DNA of 64,000 nt, taken from contig ML660774.1 of assembly GCA_007570785.1 (NCBI GenBank), positions 1 through 64,000 of the forward strand, in the 5' to 3' direction. The notes beneath the pieces were generated by a model, which saw only the letters and a list, made by a program, of their open reading frames with translations, did not search any database and was not told the origin of the DNA. The position numbers and the translations under genes were made by a program. Shown piece by piece: positions 10,663 to 23,434 of the stretch (positions are counted from its first letter, which is position 1; each line of letters starts with the position of its first letter). This stretch comes from Antilocapra americana. Lineage: Eukaryota; Chordata; Mammalia; Artiodactyla; Antilocapridae.

Positions 10663-10950
10663 GATTCTTCAAATACAATAGACGATATTCCCTTGTTTGA
10701 TCTTTGCTTGATCAATGAATATTTTAGGATCTCTGACATACAGTTATCCCCTCTTGAGAGAGTTCACATAATTCTCATCTGGGCCTCAGTTCTGTCAGAA
10801 GAAGATACCTATGCAGTGACAGCTACTGTAAAATTATATGATGTTAAGAACTTAAAATTAGAAGGTAATTTAATGCTTAATTCTTTAATTTTACAGATAA
10901 GAGAATTTATGTCAACCAAAAGAAAAAAATTTCACTAAGGTCATATGAAA

Positions 10951-11157
10951 GTGAAAGTGAAGTCGCTCAGTTGTGTCCAACTCTTTGCAACCCCACGGGC
11001 TGTAGTCTACCAGGCTCCTCCATCCATGGGATTTTCCTGGCAAGAATACTGGAGTAGGTTGCCATTTCCTTCTCCAGGAGATCTTCCCAACCCAGGGATT
11101 AAACCCGGGTCTCCCGCATTGTCGGCAGACACTTTACCATCTGAGCCCAGGGGCAAT
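10951..11157 (-). repeat. Bov-tA SINE
   Basis: Reverse orientation, from 'gtgaagtcgctcagttgtgt' to a degenerate head near 'catctgagcccaggggc'. Confidence 0.9.
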
Positions 11158-11227
11158 TGCAGCTAGAAACAAATATTTAAAACAAATTCTTTATTTTGTA
11201 TTGGAGTATAGCTGATTATTTTCTGCT

Positions 11228-12398
11228 ACTTTCTGTCAGATTTCCCTCAGAAAATTACCTGCTTTCTGTTAGAAAGTGTTTTCTTTCTGTCGACTTTCCT
11301 CATAAATCACCTCCTTTTTGAAGGAAAGCACATTCTTTCTGTCAAGTTACCCCAGAAATTGCCTCTTTTCTTTTAGAAAGAACATTTTCCCCATCAGCTT
11401 GCCCTCAGAAAACCACCTTCTTTCTGTCAGGTATCCCTCAGAAATCTCCCTGCTGTCTGAAAGCACCTTCTTTCTGTCAGGCTTTCCTCAGAAAATGACC
11501 TTCTTTCTGGCAGAAAGTATCTTCTTTCTGTCATGTTTCCCTCAGAAACCACCTCTTTCTGTCAGAAAGCGTCTTCTTTCTGTCAGGTTTCCCTCAAAAA
11601 TCGTCTCCTTTCTGTCATAAAGTGCCTTATTTCTGTCAGGTTTCCATCAGAAATCACCTGCTTTCTGTCATAAAATGCCTTCTTTCTGTCAGGTTTTCCT
11701 CAGAAATCAACTCCTTTCTTTCAGTAAGTGCTTTCTTTCTCTTAGGCTTTCCTCAGAAAATCTCTTCCTTTCTTTCAGAAAGTGTCTTCTTGCTGTCAGG
11801 TTTCACTCAAATATATCCTTTCTGTCACAAAGTGCCTTTTTTCTGTTACATTTGCCTCTGGAATCCCCTTTTTTTTGTCATAAAATGCCTCCCCCCCACC
11901 CCACCCTGGTTTTCCTCAGAAAATCGCCTCCCTTCTGTCAGAAAATGTCTTCTTTTTGTCAGTTTTCTGTCGGAAATTACCTCCTGTTGTCCTGTGGCTC
12001 AGATGGTAAAGCATCTGCCAGTGACGTGGAAGACCTGGGTTCGATCCCTGGGTCAGGAAGATACCCTGGAGAAGGAAATAGCAACCCACTCCAGTACCCT
12101 TATCTGGAAAATTCCATGGATGGAGGAGCCTGGTAGGCTACAGTCGCAAAGAGTCGGACACGACTGAGCAACTTCCCTTTTCTTTCTTTCCTGTTTGTCA
12201 CAAAATGCCTTCTTTCTGTCAAGTTTCTTTATGAAATCTCCTCCTTTCTGTCATGATATGCTTTCTTCTGTCAGGTTTCCCTCTTAAATTGCCTCCTTTC
12301 TGTCATGAAATACCTTCTTTTTCTCACATTTTCCTCAGAATTCACCTCCTTTCTTTCAGATTGCCCCCCTTTTTTCTGTCTGTTTTCCTAAGAAATCT
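11228..12398 (+). repeat. Decayed tandem array, unit about 53 bp
   Basis: Roughly 20 imperfect units of about 53 bp each contain 'cagaaatcacctcctttctg' followed by 'cttctttctgtcagg'. Spacing of the second block measured along the array is mostly 52-54 bp (for example near 11468, 11522, 11574, 11626, 11680, 11733 and 11786). A Bov-tA SINE (about 11989-12188) interrupts the array, so the array predates that insertion. The period is not a multiple of three, so the open frames across it are incidental. The strand is pyrimidine-rich throughout. I do not recognise a named satellite. Confidence 0.85.
11989..12188 (+). repeat. Bov-tA SINE inside the 53-bp array
   Basis: Head 'ctgtggctcagatggtaaag' and tail 'agtcggacacgactgagcaa'. 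A short duplicated TCCTGTT at 11982-11988 and 12189-12195 fits a target-site duplication. Confidence 0.88.
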
Positions 12399-12477
12399 GG
12401 CTATAACTGATGGATATGAAACTACATTGTGTATAAGGAACAGCATGAAGGCCCTAGAAGGGAGTAGTAGTTTGTTT

Positions 12478-12632
12478 AGATTTCCCGGGGGGGAGGGAGG
12501 AGGGAGGGCGGTTCCGGAGGGGAAGCATATGTAAACCCATGGTGATATCATGACAATGTATGGCAAAAACAATAAAAAATAAATAAAATAAAATAAAGAT
12601 GTTTTTGAACCAAAAAAAAAAAAGAAAAAGAA
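12478..12632 (+). mobile_element. L1 3' end with poly(A)
   Basis: G-rich polypurine tract, 'catatgtaaacccatggtga', 'acaatgtatggcaaaaac' and A-rich tails mark a short 5'-truncated L1 of the same type as the one at 30602. The G-runs could form a quadruplex. Confidence 0.8.
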
Positions 12633-12724
12633 AATGTGCATGGGATATCTGTGGTTATGTCAAAGTAAAAGCTGCAAGATGCAATGCTAAATCTGTAGGA
12701 ACACTTCAATAATGAGGTAACTTC

Positions 12725-13005
12725 TTTCAGTGGTGTTCCAATGGATAACAACCTACCTACCAATGTAGGGGACATGAGTTCAATTGTAGTCTAGGCTGAT
12801 TCCACATTCCACAGGGAAACTAAGCCCATGTGCCCAAGTACTGAGCCTGGGTACCTTAGAACCCATGTTCCACAAAGGAGAAGCCATTGCAATGAGAAAC
12901 CCGGCACAGCAATGAAGAATAGCCCCCGCTCCTCATGTTATAGAAACCACGGGCACAGCAACTTAGACCCAGCACCACCAAAATAAAATAAAATAAAATA
13001 AGAAA
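12725..13005 (+). repeat. CHR-type SINE
   Basis: Shows 'gggaaactaagcccatgtgc', 'gagaagccattgcaatgaga', 'gaagaatagcccccgctc' and a (TAAAA)n tail, all typical of CHR SINEs. Confidence 0.85.
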
Positions 13006-13104
13006 AGAAAAACAAGGACAAGGCCTCTAGACTTTATACTTGGAAGTAGTAATCACCCACATTGCTATCACCCAGGAGTTTCAGTTTACCCTCAAAGTAG
13101 GATC

Positions 13105-13798
13105 AAGTAAGGGTTTTAAACAGCCTAGAAGAACTATACAGAAAAAAGATTTCAATGAAACCCAGATAACCATGATGGTGTGATCACTCACCTAGAGCCA
13201 GACATCTTGGAGTACAAAGTCAAGTGGGCCTTAGGAAGCATCACTAGGAACAAAGCCAGTGGAGGTGATCAAATTCCAGCTGACCTATTTCAAATCCTAA
13301 AAGATGATGCTGTGAAAGTGCTGCATTCAATATGCCAACAAATTTGGAAAACTCAGCAGTGGCCACAGGGCCAGAAAAGCAGTCTTCATTCCAATCCCAA
13401 AGAAAGGCAATGCCAAAGAATATTCAAACTACTGCACAATTTCACTTGTCTCTCATGCTAGCAAAGTAATGCTCAGAATTCTCCAAGTTAGGCTTCAACA
13501 GGTTGTAAACCGAGAACTTCCAGATGTTCCAGTTAGATTTAGAAAAGACAGAGAAACCAGAGATCAAATTGCCAACATCTGTTGGATCATAGAAAAAGCA
13601 AGAGAATTCCAGAAAAATATCTCCTTCTGCTTCATTGACTACACTAAAGCCTTTGACTGTGTGGATCACAACAGACTGTGGAAAATACTTCAAGAGATGG
13701 GACTACCAGACCACCTGACCTGCCTCCTGCAAAACCTGTATGCAGGCCAAGAAGCAATAGTTAGAACTGACATGGAACAATGGACTGGTTCCAAATTT
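13105..13798 (+). mobile_element. BovB fragment (reverse transcriptase region)
   Basis: Encodes degraded BovB polymerase, including the motif FIDYTKAFDCVDH. It is truncated at both ends: the usual BovB 3' tail is missing, which implies a later deletion. Frameshifts are present. Confidence 0.88.
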
Positions 13799-16256
13799 AA
13801 TTACAAACTTTTATGGCACACAAAGCTCAGAATGCAACCCTTCTTTCTAAATAAAGATGCAACACCATACTCATCAACAAAAAAGGCACATGTTTTGAGT
13901 GATTTACTTAGGGTTACAGTAAATCTGTGCTCATTCAACTATACCTGCCCCCCTGGGCTCCATTTAGAGTGTATGACAGGCATTTGCAGCTCAGTTACCA
14001 AATTTAGAAGTCATAAAACATAACTATGCCTAGACTTTGAGGCTTTTGAGTAATGTTACTTCAGAGCTACGCTAGTTTTGTAGTGGTTCTATACCAAGTT
14101 GCCATTGATAAAATAGCTCAAAACAATAAAGTGTATTATATTAGACTTCTGTTGGTTTGAAATCCAATGTGAGTCTCAGTGAGCTAAAGTCAAGGTGTTG
14201 CCAAAGCCATATTCCTTCCGGAGGCTCCTAGATACCACCTGCATGCCTTCCCAAATGGCATTATGTGAGCCTCCACCATGGTTGCATCTCCCTCTGGCTC
14301 TCTTTGGATTCCATTCCATTTTCTACTTAAGGACCCTTGTCCTGACACTGGACCCATCAGGATAATCCAGGATAATCTTTCTATTTTAACATCATCTGAT
14401 GAGTGCCCTTAATTTCATTGGCAACAATAATTTCTCTTCCCATAAGCCTAACATATGCACAGGTTCCATAGACTGCACATGGACATCCCTCATGGCTCTC
14501 TGTTCTGCCCACTCAGAGCTTTGACTTACGCCTCATTCTATAGAGAAAGAGGAGCCCAGCATTGTCGTGCACTCATCACACACACAGTTAACATACACAG
14601 TTAACATACAGTCCTTTAATCTCTAACTCATCAATGAACGTATCTTTATTGGCAATCCACGGTAGGTACCGTCAGGATTTAAGACACCTAAACAAACCAC
14701 AGACCCTGACTTCAGAGGACTTACATGCTAGTGTTCACCAAGTGTGAATTCAGTATATGAGGGAAGGATGTCAAACAAGAACATTTCTCAAATCTTTACT
14801 TGGCAACCCAGCAGGAGAGAATAAAATGCAACCATGGCCGTTGTAATAAAGAAGTACAAGAGCACCCCAGCAAATTATGACTGTATAAATAAAGCACAAT
14901 CATATATTCTGGAGGCATGATTACAGAGCTATTAAGAACAAGGTATTTAGGTTTTAGATAGAGCTAGCTTCAAGTCTTGACTAAAACTTTGGAATCAAGT
15001 AGTTATAAAATCAAGTGTTATAAAAGCTTCAGTTTCCTCTTCAATAAAATGCAAATAATACCTATTATGATGCATCTTGTATAAAGCATATGTACAGAGC
15101 TTAGAACATAATGTGCCTCCTAAAATGTGTTCAATAATTACAGTAATTACAATCACTAAAAGTTGGGAGATTATACACTACAAAAACTTATCACTGAACC
15201 TGTGCCATAAAAAGAAAGTGTAAGAAAGGAATGGATTGTTTTAAATATGTCTCAGTAACCTAAATTCACACATCTAAAGAGAATCTAGCTTAAAAGCTTA
15301 ATTCTCAGATATTTATACCAATTACATTAAAGACTCTGGTGATAAAAAGGGACTTCTTTCCCCCTATTCTCCACAAAAGAAAATCATAAAAAATGGTTTT
15401 ATCAATTAAAAGTCAATCTTTCCAGATGCTAATGGAGTATATCCTGATATATACAGAATAGCCTTAGCTGGTAAATCATAACAGAGTTATAAGAATGGAA
15501 TTTCTCCAAGCGACTTCCTGTTCAAATGTGTAAACTCATATTTGACCCCAGAGAGTGTGTGTATCTGTGTCTCTCAAGAAATAGTTTCGTGATATGTAAT
15601 AAATCAACAGAAATTTAGGATTTTGTCCCCACTGTCACTTTGTTCTAGTTCTTTCTTCATCAGAGGTTTGTAGCTATAAAATTACTGCTTACATTTTATA
15701 TGCCCATCCTCATGAAATTACACAATGCAAGGATTCCATAGTACATGGCTTAGCAAATGATGTTTAGAGAAAAATCATTTGATGTTGACAGGTAGAGCTC
15801 TTTCCCACTGACATTTTTGTATTGCGTTGCACTGCTTTCTTCTAAACACACTTGAGGGACTTCTAGTGCAGTGGGCTCAGGTTCGATCCCTGGTCAGGAA
15901 ACTAAGATCCATGTGACATGACCAAGAAATTTAAAAAATAGTAGTAAAAAAATTAAACATACTTGAGTGGAATGTTTGATCCCTCAGACAAGCACAATCT
16001 GCTTTTTTTCATCCTATTAGAAAGTGAATCTAGCCCATTAAAAGAGTATAATGGCAGGTCACTCAACTAAGCAACTTTAAAATTATTGCCTAATCCAACA
16101 CAGATATGTTTTAAAGATTGGGGCAGGTGGGACAGGAGCAAAAAACTGGGACTGTAGAAAAAGACGTGATGAATGATCCAATGTGAGATGGACTCAATGT
16201 GTCACTGTCAGCTTAGGAGACAGAGGACAGGAGCATCAAGCAAAGGAATGTGGTGG
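13799..16256. other. Mostly unique sequence with old repeat remnants
   Basis: No exon recognised. About 14930-15150 resembles a MIR ('cctcttcaataaaatgcaaataatacc'). 15855-15960 resembles a short CHR-type SINE remnant ('gcagtgggctcaggttcgat'). Confidence 0.4.
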
Positions 16257-16257
16257 T

Positions 16258-16308
<51 letters not shown>
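16257..16308. repeat. (TG)n microsatellite
   Basis: About 24 uninterrupted TG units, followed by imperfect TGTGTATG and GCGTGCGTG. Confidence 0.95.
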
Positions 16309-16310
<2 letters not shown>

Positions 16311-16329
16311 AGCACATGTGTGCGTGCGT

Positions 16330-16540
16330 GAGCCCTTAGCTACTCAGTCATGTTCAACTCTTTGTGACCCCATAGACCGTAGCCTGCCAGGCTCCTCTGT
16401 CCATGGGATTTCCAGGCAAGAAATACTGGAGTGGGTTGCCATTTCCTTCTCCAGGGCATCTTCTTGATCCAGGGATCAAACTCGTGTCTTCTGCATTGGG
16501 AGGCAGGTTCTTTACTACTGAGCCACCTGAGAAGCCCTAT
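16330..16540 (-). repeat. Bov-tA SINE
   Basis: Reverse orientation, from 'ctactcagtcatgttcaact' to 'gagccacctgagaagccc'. Confidence 0.9.
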
Positions 16541-16550
16541 GGTAGCCTCT

Positions 16551-16562
16551 AAAAGATGGTAA
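16551..16562 (+). repeat. Target-site duplication, left copy (BovB)
   Basis: AAAAGATGGTAA is repeated exactly at 17877-17888, directly after the BovB tail. Confidence 0.85.
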
Positions 16563-17876
16563 TATGCCAGCAAATTTGGAAAACTCAGCAGTGGCCACAG
16601 GACTGGAAAAGGTCAGTTTTCATTCCAATGCCAAAGAATGCTCAAACTACTGCACAATTGCACTCATCTCACACACTAGTAAAGTAATGCTCAAAATTCT
16701 CCAAGCCAGTCTTCAGCAATATGTGAACCATGAACTTCCAGATGTTCAAGCTGGTTTTAGAAAAGGCAGAGGAACCAGAGATCAAATTGCCAACATCTGC
16801 TGGATCATCGAAAAAGCATGAGAGTTCTAGAAAAACATCTATTTCTGCTTTATTGACTATGCCAAAGCCTTTGATTGTGTGGATCACAATAAACTGTGGA
16901 AAATTCTGAAAGAGATTGGAATACCAGACCACCTGACCTGCCTCTTGAGAAACCTGTATGCAGGTCAGGAAGCAAGAGTTAGAACTGGACATGGAACAAC
17001 AGACTGGTTCCAAATAGGAAAAGGAGTACGTCAAGGCTGTGTATGGTCACCCTGCTTATTTAACTTCTATGCAGAGTACATCATGAGAAACACTGGACTG
17101 GAAGAAGCACAAGCTGGAATCAAAATTGCTGGGAGAAATACCAATAACCTCAGATATGCAGATGACACCACCCTTATGGCAAAAAGTGAAGAGGAACTAA
17201 AAAGCCTCTTGATGAAAGTGAAAGAGGAGAGTGAAAAGGTTGGCTTAAAGTTCAACATTCAGAAAACTAAGATCATGGCATCTGGTCCCATCACTTTATG
17301 GGAAATAGATGGGGGAACGGTAGAAACAGTGCCAGACTTAATTTTGGGGGGGCTCCCAAATCACTGCAGATGGTGATTTCAGCCATGAAATTAAAAGAAA
17401 CTTACTCCTTGGATAGAAAGTTATGATCAACCTAGATAACATATGGTTTTTCCAGTAGTCATGTATGGATGTGAGCGTTGGATGGTGAAGAAAGCTGAGC
17501 GCAGAACTGATGCTTTTGAACTGTGGTGTTGGAGAAGACTCTTGAGAGTCCCTTGGACTGCAAGGAGATCCAACCAGTCCATTCTAAAGGAGATCAGTCC
17601 TGGGTGTTCACTGGAAGGACTGATGTTGAAGCTGAAACTCCCAATACTTCGGCCATCTCATGTGAAGAGTTGACTCACTGGAAAAGACCCTAATGCTAGG
17701 AAGGATTGGGGGCAGGAACAGAAGGGGACGACAGAGGATGAGATGGCTGGATGGCATCATCGACTCAATGGACATGGGTTTGGGTAAACTCTAGGAGTTG
17801 GTGATGGACAAGGAGGCCTGGCGTGCTGCGGTCCATGGGGTCACAAAGAGTCACACACGACTGAGTGACTGAACTG
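16563..17876 (+). mobile_element. BovB LINE, 5'-truncated, with TSD
   Basis: A 1.3-kb copy starting within the polymerase gene and ending at the 'gagtgactgaactg' tail. It encodes FIDYAKAFDCVDHNKLWK, GVRQGC and the catalytic LRYADDTTLMA, so the YADD motif is intact, but stops and frameshifts break the frame. Flanking 12-bp duplications fix the ends. Confidence 0.95.
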
Positions 17877-17888
17877 AAAAGATGGTAA

Positions 17889-18075
17889 AAGGAAGTGGAT
17901 TTCTGCCAGAATATCCAGGAGGAATACAGCCCTGGAAATACCTTGATTTTAGCCCAGCGGGACCCATGTTGGACTTCTAAACTACACAACACTTAGGTAA
18001 CAAATGTGTGTTGTTGTTAAGCCCTGAAATTTGTGGTCATTTGTGAAGGCAGCAATGGAAAACCAAGACAAATAT
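17889..18075 (+). repeat. Possible MaLR (MLT1-type) LTR remnant
   Basis: 'gttgttaagccctgaaatttgtggtcattt' followed by 'gcagcaatgg' resembles the end of MLT1-type LTRs. The BovB copy may have inserted into this older LTR. Identification is by recollection. Confidence 0.4.
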
Positions 18076-18176
18076 TAACTGAGAGGCTTATGATATCCTG
18101 AGGTGAACCATAGAGACAGGGAGATTCAATTCCAGTTTATCTAAGCTTTTCAGCAAATATTCGTTTCTAGTGAGGG

Positions 18177-18347
18177 TTGCCAGATAAAATACAGGACTCA
18201 CAGTTAAATATAAACTTCAGGTCATCAATGACTATTTTTTAGCAAGACATTATGCAATATTTGGTACATATATACAATAAATTGCCCACTATGCCTGAAA
18301 TTAAAATTTAACCATGTCCTGCAATTTTATTTGCTCAATCTGGCAAC
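18177..18347. mobile_element. MITE-like palindromic DNA transposon remnant
   Basis: The left end 'ttgccagataaaatacagga' is an imperfect inverted repeat of the right end, which reads 'tcctgcaattttattt' then 'tctggcaac'. The interior is also partly palindromic. This is typical of a small non-autonomous DNA transposon. I do not name the family. Confidence 0.6.
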
Positions 18348-19117
18348 CTTATTTTTAACTCACATATGTGGGACATTCCAATGATTACCTCTGCTCAACG
18401 GAACTGTTTCCTGTCAGCCACACTGAAACCCGCCTCTTAACAATTCTCCCCCTGTCTTTCAGTCTAATTTATTATGCACAGCCTGTCTTTCTCTGTAATA
18501 ATAGGTTGCTGGTTTCCATCTCTAGTGATGGTATTACTGTCATGAATTGCAAATAAAGGTCTGTGGAGCTTTTGCTAAATGTGACAATCCTAGAATCATC
18601 TGGAGCCTCATATGCTTTGTCCTTCTTGCATTTCACCCAATTTGAATTTCTCCTCTGCCAAAATACATGACAACTATCAGAACACTGCTTCGAGAGTGAT
18701 ATTCAGGCTCCAACTCTGGGCATAAACATGCTCCCTATGCTAGTTTTAAATAATTTCATCCCCACCACAGCTGTTGACTCTGCTTTGCTGATCTGATCCA
18801 TAGATTGTGTGATAAAGCTGTTCAGTTCAAACAAACTGTGTGTCTTCTCCCAAAGCACCTTCCTCTGGCTGATAACTTACACTTATGAAAATGATGACTC
18901 ATGCAAAACCGTACATGTAATAGTCTAATGTGTTCCAAAAGAATCACATAATTCCTTTCAGTGGGTTCTTATATTACCAAGGAAAGAGAGGGTAGGATTT
19001 TTGTTTCTGTAGTCAGAAAGTATAATGTGGTATATGCCAACTTACTACAAATTGATGAGTTTCTATTCTTATAGTATAGAAGTTTTGATGGAAATAATTT
19101 GCTCCTTTTTTGAAAGT
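18348..19117. other. No recognised feature
   Basis: Unique-looking sequence. I see no exon and no repeat signature. Confidence 0.4.
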
Positions 19118-19316
19118 GTTAGTCACTCGGTCATGTGCAACTCTGTGACCCCATGGACTGTAGCTCTCCAGGTTCCTCTATCCCTAGAGTTTTCCAGGCA
19201 AGAATATTGGAGGGGATAGCCATTCCCTTATCCAGGGGGTCTTCTGGACCCAGGGATGAAATGAGTCTCCTGCATTGCAGGTGGATTCTTTACAGTCCAA
19301 GCCACCAGGGAAGCCC
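19118..19316 (-). repeat. Bov-tA SINE
   Basis: Reverse orientation, from 'tcactcggtcatgtgcaact' to 'agccaccagggaagccc'. Confidence 0.9.
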
Positions 19317-19746
19317 GTAACTTTTAGCAGGATATAATGAGGAAGGTAGTCTAAATAAGACTTAGGGGATAATTGATTGTACATTTATGTTAGTTACATC
19401 TTTCCATTAATACACTTGGGGTTTGTTCTAACATGTGCTTTCTTAATGGTATAAGATACTTAATAAAGATTCCTCAGATAGCCTTATCATTAGTAATACA
19501 ATTATTTTTTAATACATGAATAATGTCCAACCATGAATAATGTCCATTTCTGTTCCATGAGTTGTTGAATGACAACAGTGTTGTTACCTTTTTAGAGTTT
19601 GGGGACAGATTCTAAACAATACTAGATGAAATTTTCACTCAACACAGTATAATTTTTTACTATATTGCCCATAAAAGAAGTATAATATGCAGTATAATTA
19701 TAATTCTTACTATATTTTTCTTTTGAACAGTACTAAGGTAAATGGT

Positions 19747-19858
19747 TGGAGAAGGGCATAACAACCCACTCTAGTATTCTCGCCTGAAGAATCCCATAGA
19801 CAGAGGACCCTGGTGAGTTACAGACCATGTGTTGGACATGACTGAAGCGACTTAGCAC
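19747..19858 (+). repeat. Bov-A monomer SINE with TSD
   Basis: Starts at 'tggagaagggcataacaacc' and ends at 'gactgaagcgacttagcac', lacking the tRNA-like head. It is flanked by exact 12-bp copies of AAGGTAAATGGT at 19735-19746 and 19859-19870, so it inserted as a head-less unit. Confidence 0.88.
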
Positions 19859-19870
19859 AAGGTAAATGGT

Positions 19871-21221
19871 GGCAATATTATTGTAAAAGGTAAATCTCTT
19901 GCAAACATAAAGTGTTCTAAATGTCATTTTTGCAAATGAAGGAAAAAGATTCTAAGACATTAAGGATATTGCCTACAGATTTATGGTGAATGACAAGGTT
20001 TAGGGTATTTATAGATAACAAAGATGTAAAGTGTATGATAAAATACAAAACAGAAATAGAAATAATGCGGAATGTATAGCAAGAGAAGAATCATAAGAGG
20101 TTGAGAAATGAGGGTAAAGACTTCAATACCATAAAGATAAATATCTTGTTTGAAGTGCCCCACAACCTTGGCTTGATGCTTTCTAGAAGTCAAATAGCAA
20201 AGTGAAATACTGCCACTTGTATTTTTTAAATAAGAATCAGTTGACTTGATTGCTAAGTGCTTGCCTAGGATAAGCACAGATATTACTGATAGTAATATAA
20301 GACACAAATTCCTGCTTAAGTTCTTCATAAAGAGAACACAGGTAACACATAAGCCAAATATCTTATATTTTAGACTTGGTCTAAAATCCAGATCTATAGA
20401 TTTTTCACCTCATTATGTAAATATGTTGGTTTCTGATTCTTCTCAGCAAGGTGATAGATTCCCTTTACATCATCAGTTTCTTCCACCCATCAATCAAGAT
20501 AATATACATGGCTTTTCTAAGAATGATAATTCCTTCAGATCATATCTCAAGGTAACTTTTTATTCTGTGTTACTATAGTAAAAATTTTTTTAAATATTTA
20601 GTGTTTAAAAAATTTTTTAATGTTTACCTAGACTGAAAGCTCCCAGATGATGATGCATTCCAAGGATGGAATATAATATAGACAAAAGTCAGTCACTTTG
20701 ATGGATAAGTTATAGACCACTGTTTGAGCTTTAGTGTAAATGGAAAGATCTATACTGAGATCTTGGTCACAGGGTTTTTCATAGATACATATGAAAAGCT
20801 GCTGTAATTTGGCAAGTGTACCCCTTAAGTTTTGGTAAGCATTACGTTTTTGGAAAAAAGTGAAGCTGGACAGGTAGTAGCACATAGATTCTGTGAATGA
20901 GCTTAAACAGGATCCTGCAAAGCTGCCCTGGACAGTGTCCTGCATCTCTACACCAACAGCCTAGTTATCAATCTGCCATACCTCCAGGTTGGCATTGAAT
21001 AAGCAGGAAGATACAGCATTCCCAAATGTAAATAAAATGCTTATTATCTTGATCCCACTTGAGTCATTTTTAAACGCAAAAATTAAACACTTGAAAATAT
21101 AGGATTCCTTCTAAGCATGTTATTAGTTGAAATAAAAATCCAGTGTCTCACATTAACCTAGGATTTTCCTCTGCTGCTTCGCATAATTTTTCTGCTTTGT
21201 ACCAAGGAGATTAAACCAGTT
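19871..21221. other. AT-rich, no recognised feature
   Basis: No exon or strong repeat signature. Confidence 0.4.
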
Positions 21222-21472
21222 AATCCTAAGCTGAAACTCCAATACTGATGTGAAGAACTGACTCATTTGAAAAGACCCTGATACTGAGAAAGATGGAAGG
21301 TGGGAGGAGAAGGGAATGACAAAAGGATGAGATGGTTGGATGGCATCACCGACTCAATGGACATGAGTTTGAGCAAGCTCCAGGAGTTGGTGATGGACAG
21401 GGAGGCATGGTGTGCTGCAGTCCATGGGGTCACAAAGAGTCAGATGTGACTGAATGACTGAACTGAACTGAA
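21222..21472 (+). mobile_element. BovB 3' end fragment
   Basis: A 250-bp 5'-truncated BovB tail ('gctgaaactccaatactgat' through 'tgactgaactgaactgaac'). Confidence 0.9.
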
Positions 21473-22069
21473 CCTATTTTCATGCACGCAGTTAAAATAG
21501 GGTTCATACTCTGAGGTATGAAGTTTCTGAATAGTCAATGATAGAATAAATCTTACACTATCAAGAACATATCTTGTATTCATCCTATCAAAAATTAGGT
21601 GATTTAATATCTATAGCCTTTTATTATTTTTTAAAATTTTGAAAAGTATCAACGATCCACAAAAGCAGAGGGAACAGTACAATGAAATGTTATGTATCCA
21701 TCATCAAGTGACCACCATCAGCAACCTGTGGACACACTCGTCTTTGCTAAAACTTTTCCTGCTTTCATTTCCTCACACAATTACCGTGAAGCAAATCTCG
21801 AAGATTATGTTTTCTATTAAGTATTTCAGTATATTTTTTCAAAAAGGTAAGCACTCTTTTCTTAAACACCAAAACAATCAATCCTGTTATGGCACTGAAA
21901 CATTTCACGGTAATTCCTTATACCTTCAGATACTCTGTCAGACCCCACCACACCAGTATACAATCTCATTAACAATTTCTCACATGTGCTTTGTTTCAGG
22001 GCTTTTGACAAATATTTCCTACAAGCTAGTTCGATTCCAGGTAGTATGTGGCACATTCTAATGTGTTTT

Positions 22070-22440
22070 ATTATATTTATTCATTCATTGTAATGATCTA
22101 TGAAGTGCCTAATATATGTCAGGGAAAGCTGAGGATCCTTGGAACACATCAGTAAATTAAAGAGACTGAGTCCCCACCTTCTTGGAGCTCATACTCTAGG
22201 AGGATGAGACAGGAAATAATAAATAAAAATCATAAAAATAAATCTGCCCATTTGTTAAAAGGGGGCAAGTGATTCTTGGGGAAAAAATTTACAGCTGGCT
22301 AAGGGTTATTTGCAAATCCTGGGCAGAGATGCAGTTTTAAAAAGGTAATCAAGGGAAGGCTGATTGGAAAGGCATTTTTTGAGGAAAGGCTTAAAGAAGG
22401 AAAGAGAATTAACCCTGCAGATATCTGGAGGAAAAGTGTC
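22070..22440 (+). repeat. L2-like old LINE fragment
   Basis: 'tcattcattgtaatgatcta', 'tatgtcagggaaagctgagg' and 'cttggagctcatactctag' follow the layout of L2 3' ends. Strongly diverged. Confidence 0.45.
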
Positions 22441-23221
22441 TAAATCAGAACTAGCTCAAAATCTCTAAGACAGGATAAGATTGGTGTGTTCCAGAAACAT
22501 GAAGGAGGCTAAAATCTTTGACATTTAATAAAAATAAATGATAACTCGAGGAAAAGGAAACAGCCACAGGAATGCATGAACAGAATAAACATGACCCACT
22601 CTGCTCAGTGACTATGACCAGGTATATTTAGGAAAGCAGAAACAGTGGAATATTATATTTTATAGAAAGCTTGAATTACAAACATTCAAAGATGGGCACA
22701 CAATGTTTAACCTGCTCCATCTATCAAATCTCTAAAAATGTCAAGTTATTTTTAAAAGGTGGTCTCAGTTTTATATATATTTAGAATGTATACCACCATA
22801 TTTACTGCTACCTATGTGACATTTTCCTGAACAATCCCATTCACTTGGGTAGTTTTGCTTACATTTTCTGTAATACAGTGACCACCCAATGTCTATTTTC
22901 AGATCCAGACCTCACTCTAGCACTGTTAGCTTAAGGTGTGAACCATGGACTGTGTACCTTCATCTGGGCATATTTATTATTACTGAACATCATCATGACC
23001 ATCCTCGATATCAAAAGCAGAAATCTGGTCTTCATCTGGCTTCCCTCCTTTCAGCCTCTTGCCAAGTCCAGGAGGTCTCCAAACCTTGCTGACTTCAAGT
23101 CCACACACTCCTAAGATACATATATATGTATATATATTCAAACATTTCAACCATTGAGACCCATGTGGAAGCAAGCTAATTTCCTTTAACCACATATGAT
23201 GTATTACTGTACTGAGTATTT

Positions 23222-23428
23222 GGCTTCCCTGATGGCTCAATGGTAAAGGATCTGCCTGACAATGCCGGAGACACGGGTTTGATCTCTGGGTGGGGAAGAT
23301 CCCTTGGAGAAGGATCTTCAGAAGAATACTCCAGTATTCTTGCCTGGGAAATCTCATGGACAGAGGAGTCTGGCTGGCTACAGTCCATGGGGGTCACAAA
23401 ACAGACATGATTTAGCGACTAAACAACA
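23222..23428 (+). repeat. Bov-tA SINE
   Basis: Head 'ggcttccctgatggctcaat' and tail 'agacatgatttagcgacta'. Confidence 0.9.
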
Positions 23429-23434
23429 ATGTTG

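Noticed and set aside
11318..12167. Repetitive Ser/Phe-rich open frames over the 53-bp array
   Set aside because: The unit length is not divisible by three and the frames switch with decay. They reflect repeat composition, not a protein.
11228..12398. Array considered as a CRISPR-like repeat
   Set aside because: Units are contiguous and imperfect with no unique spacers, and the host is a vertebrate.
13469..14023. 184-codon open frame with a reverse-transcriptase look
   Set aside because: It is BovB polymerase remnant running into unrelated flanking DNA. The Cys-containing tail is not a defensin pattern.
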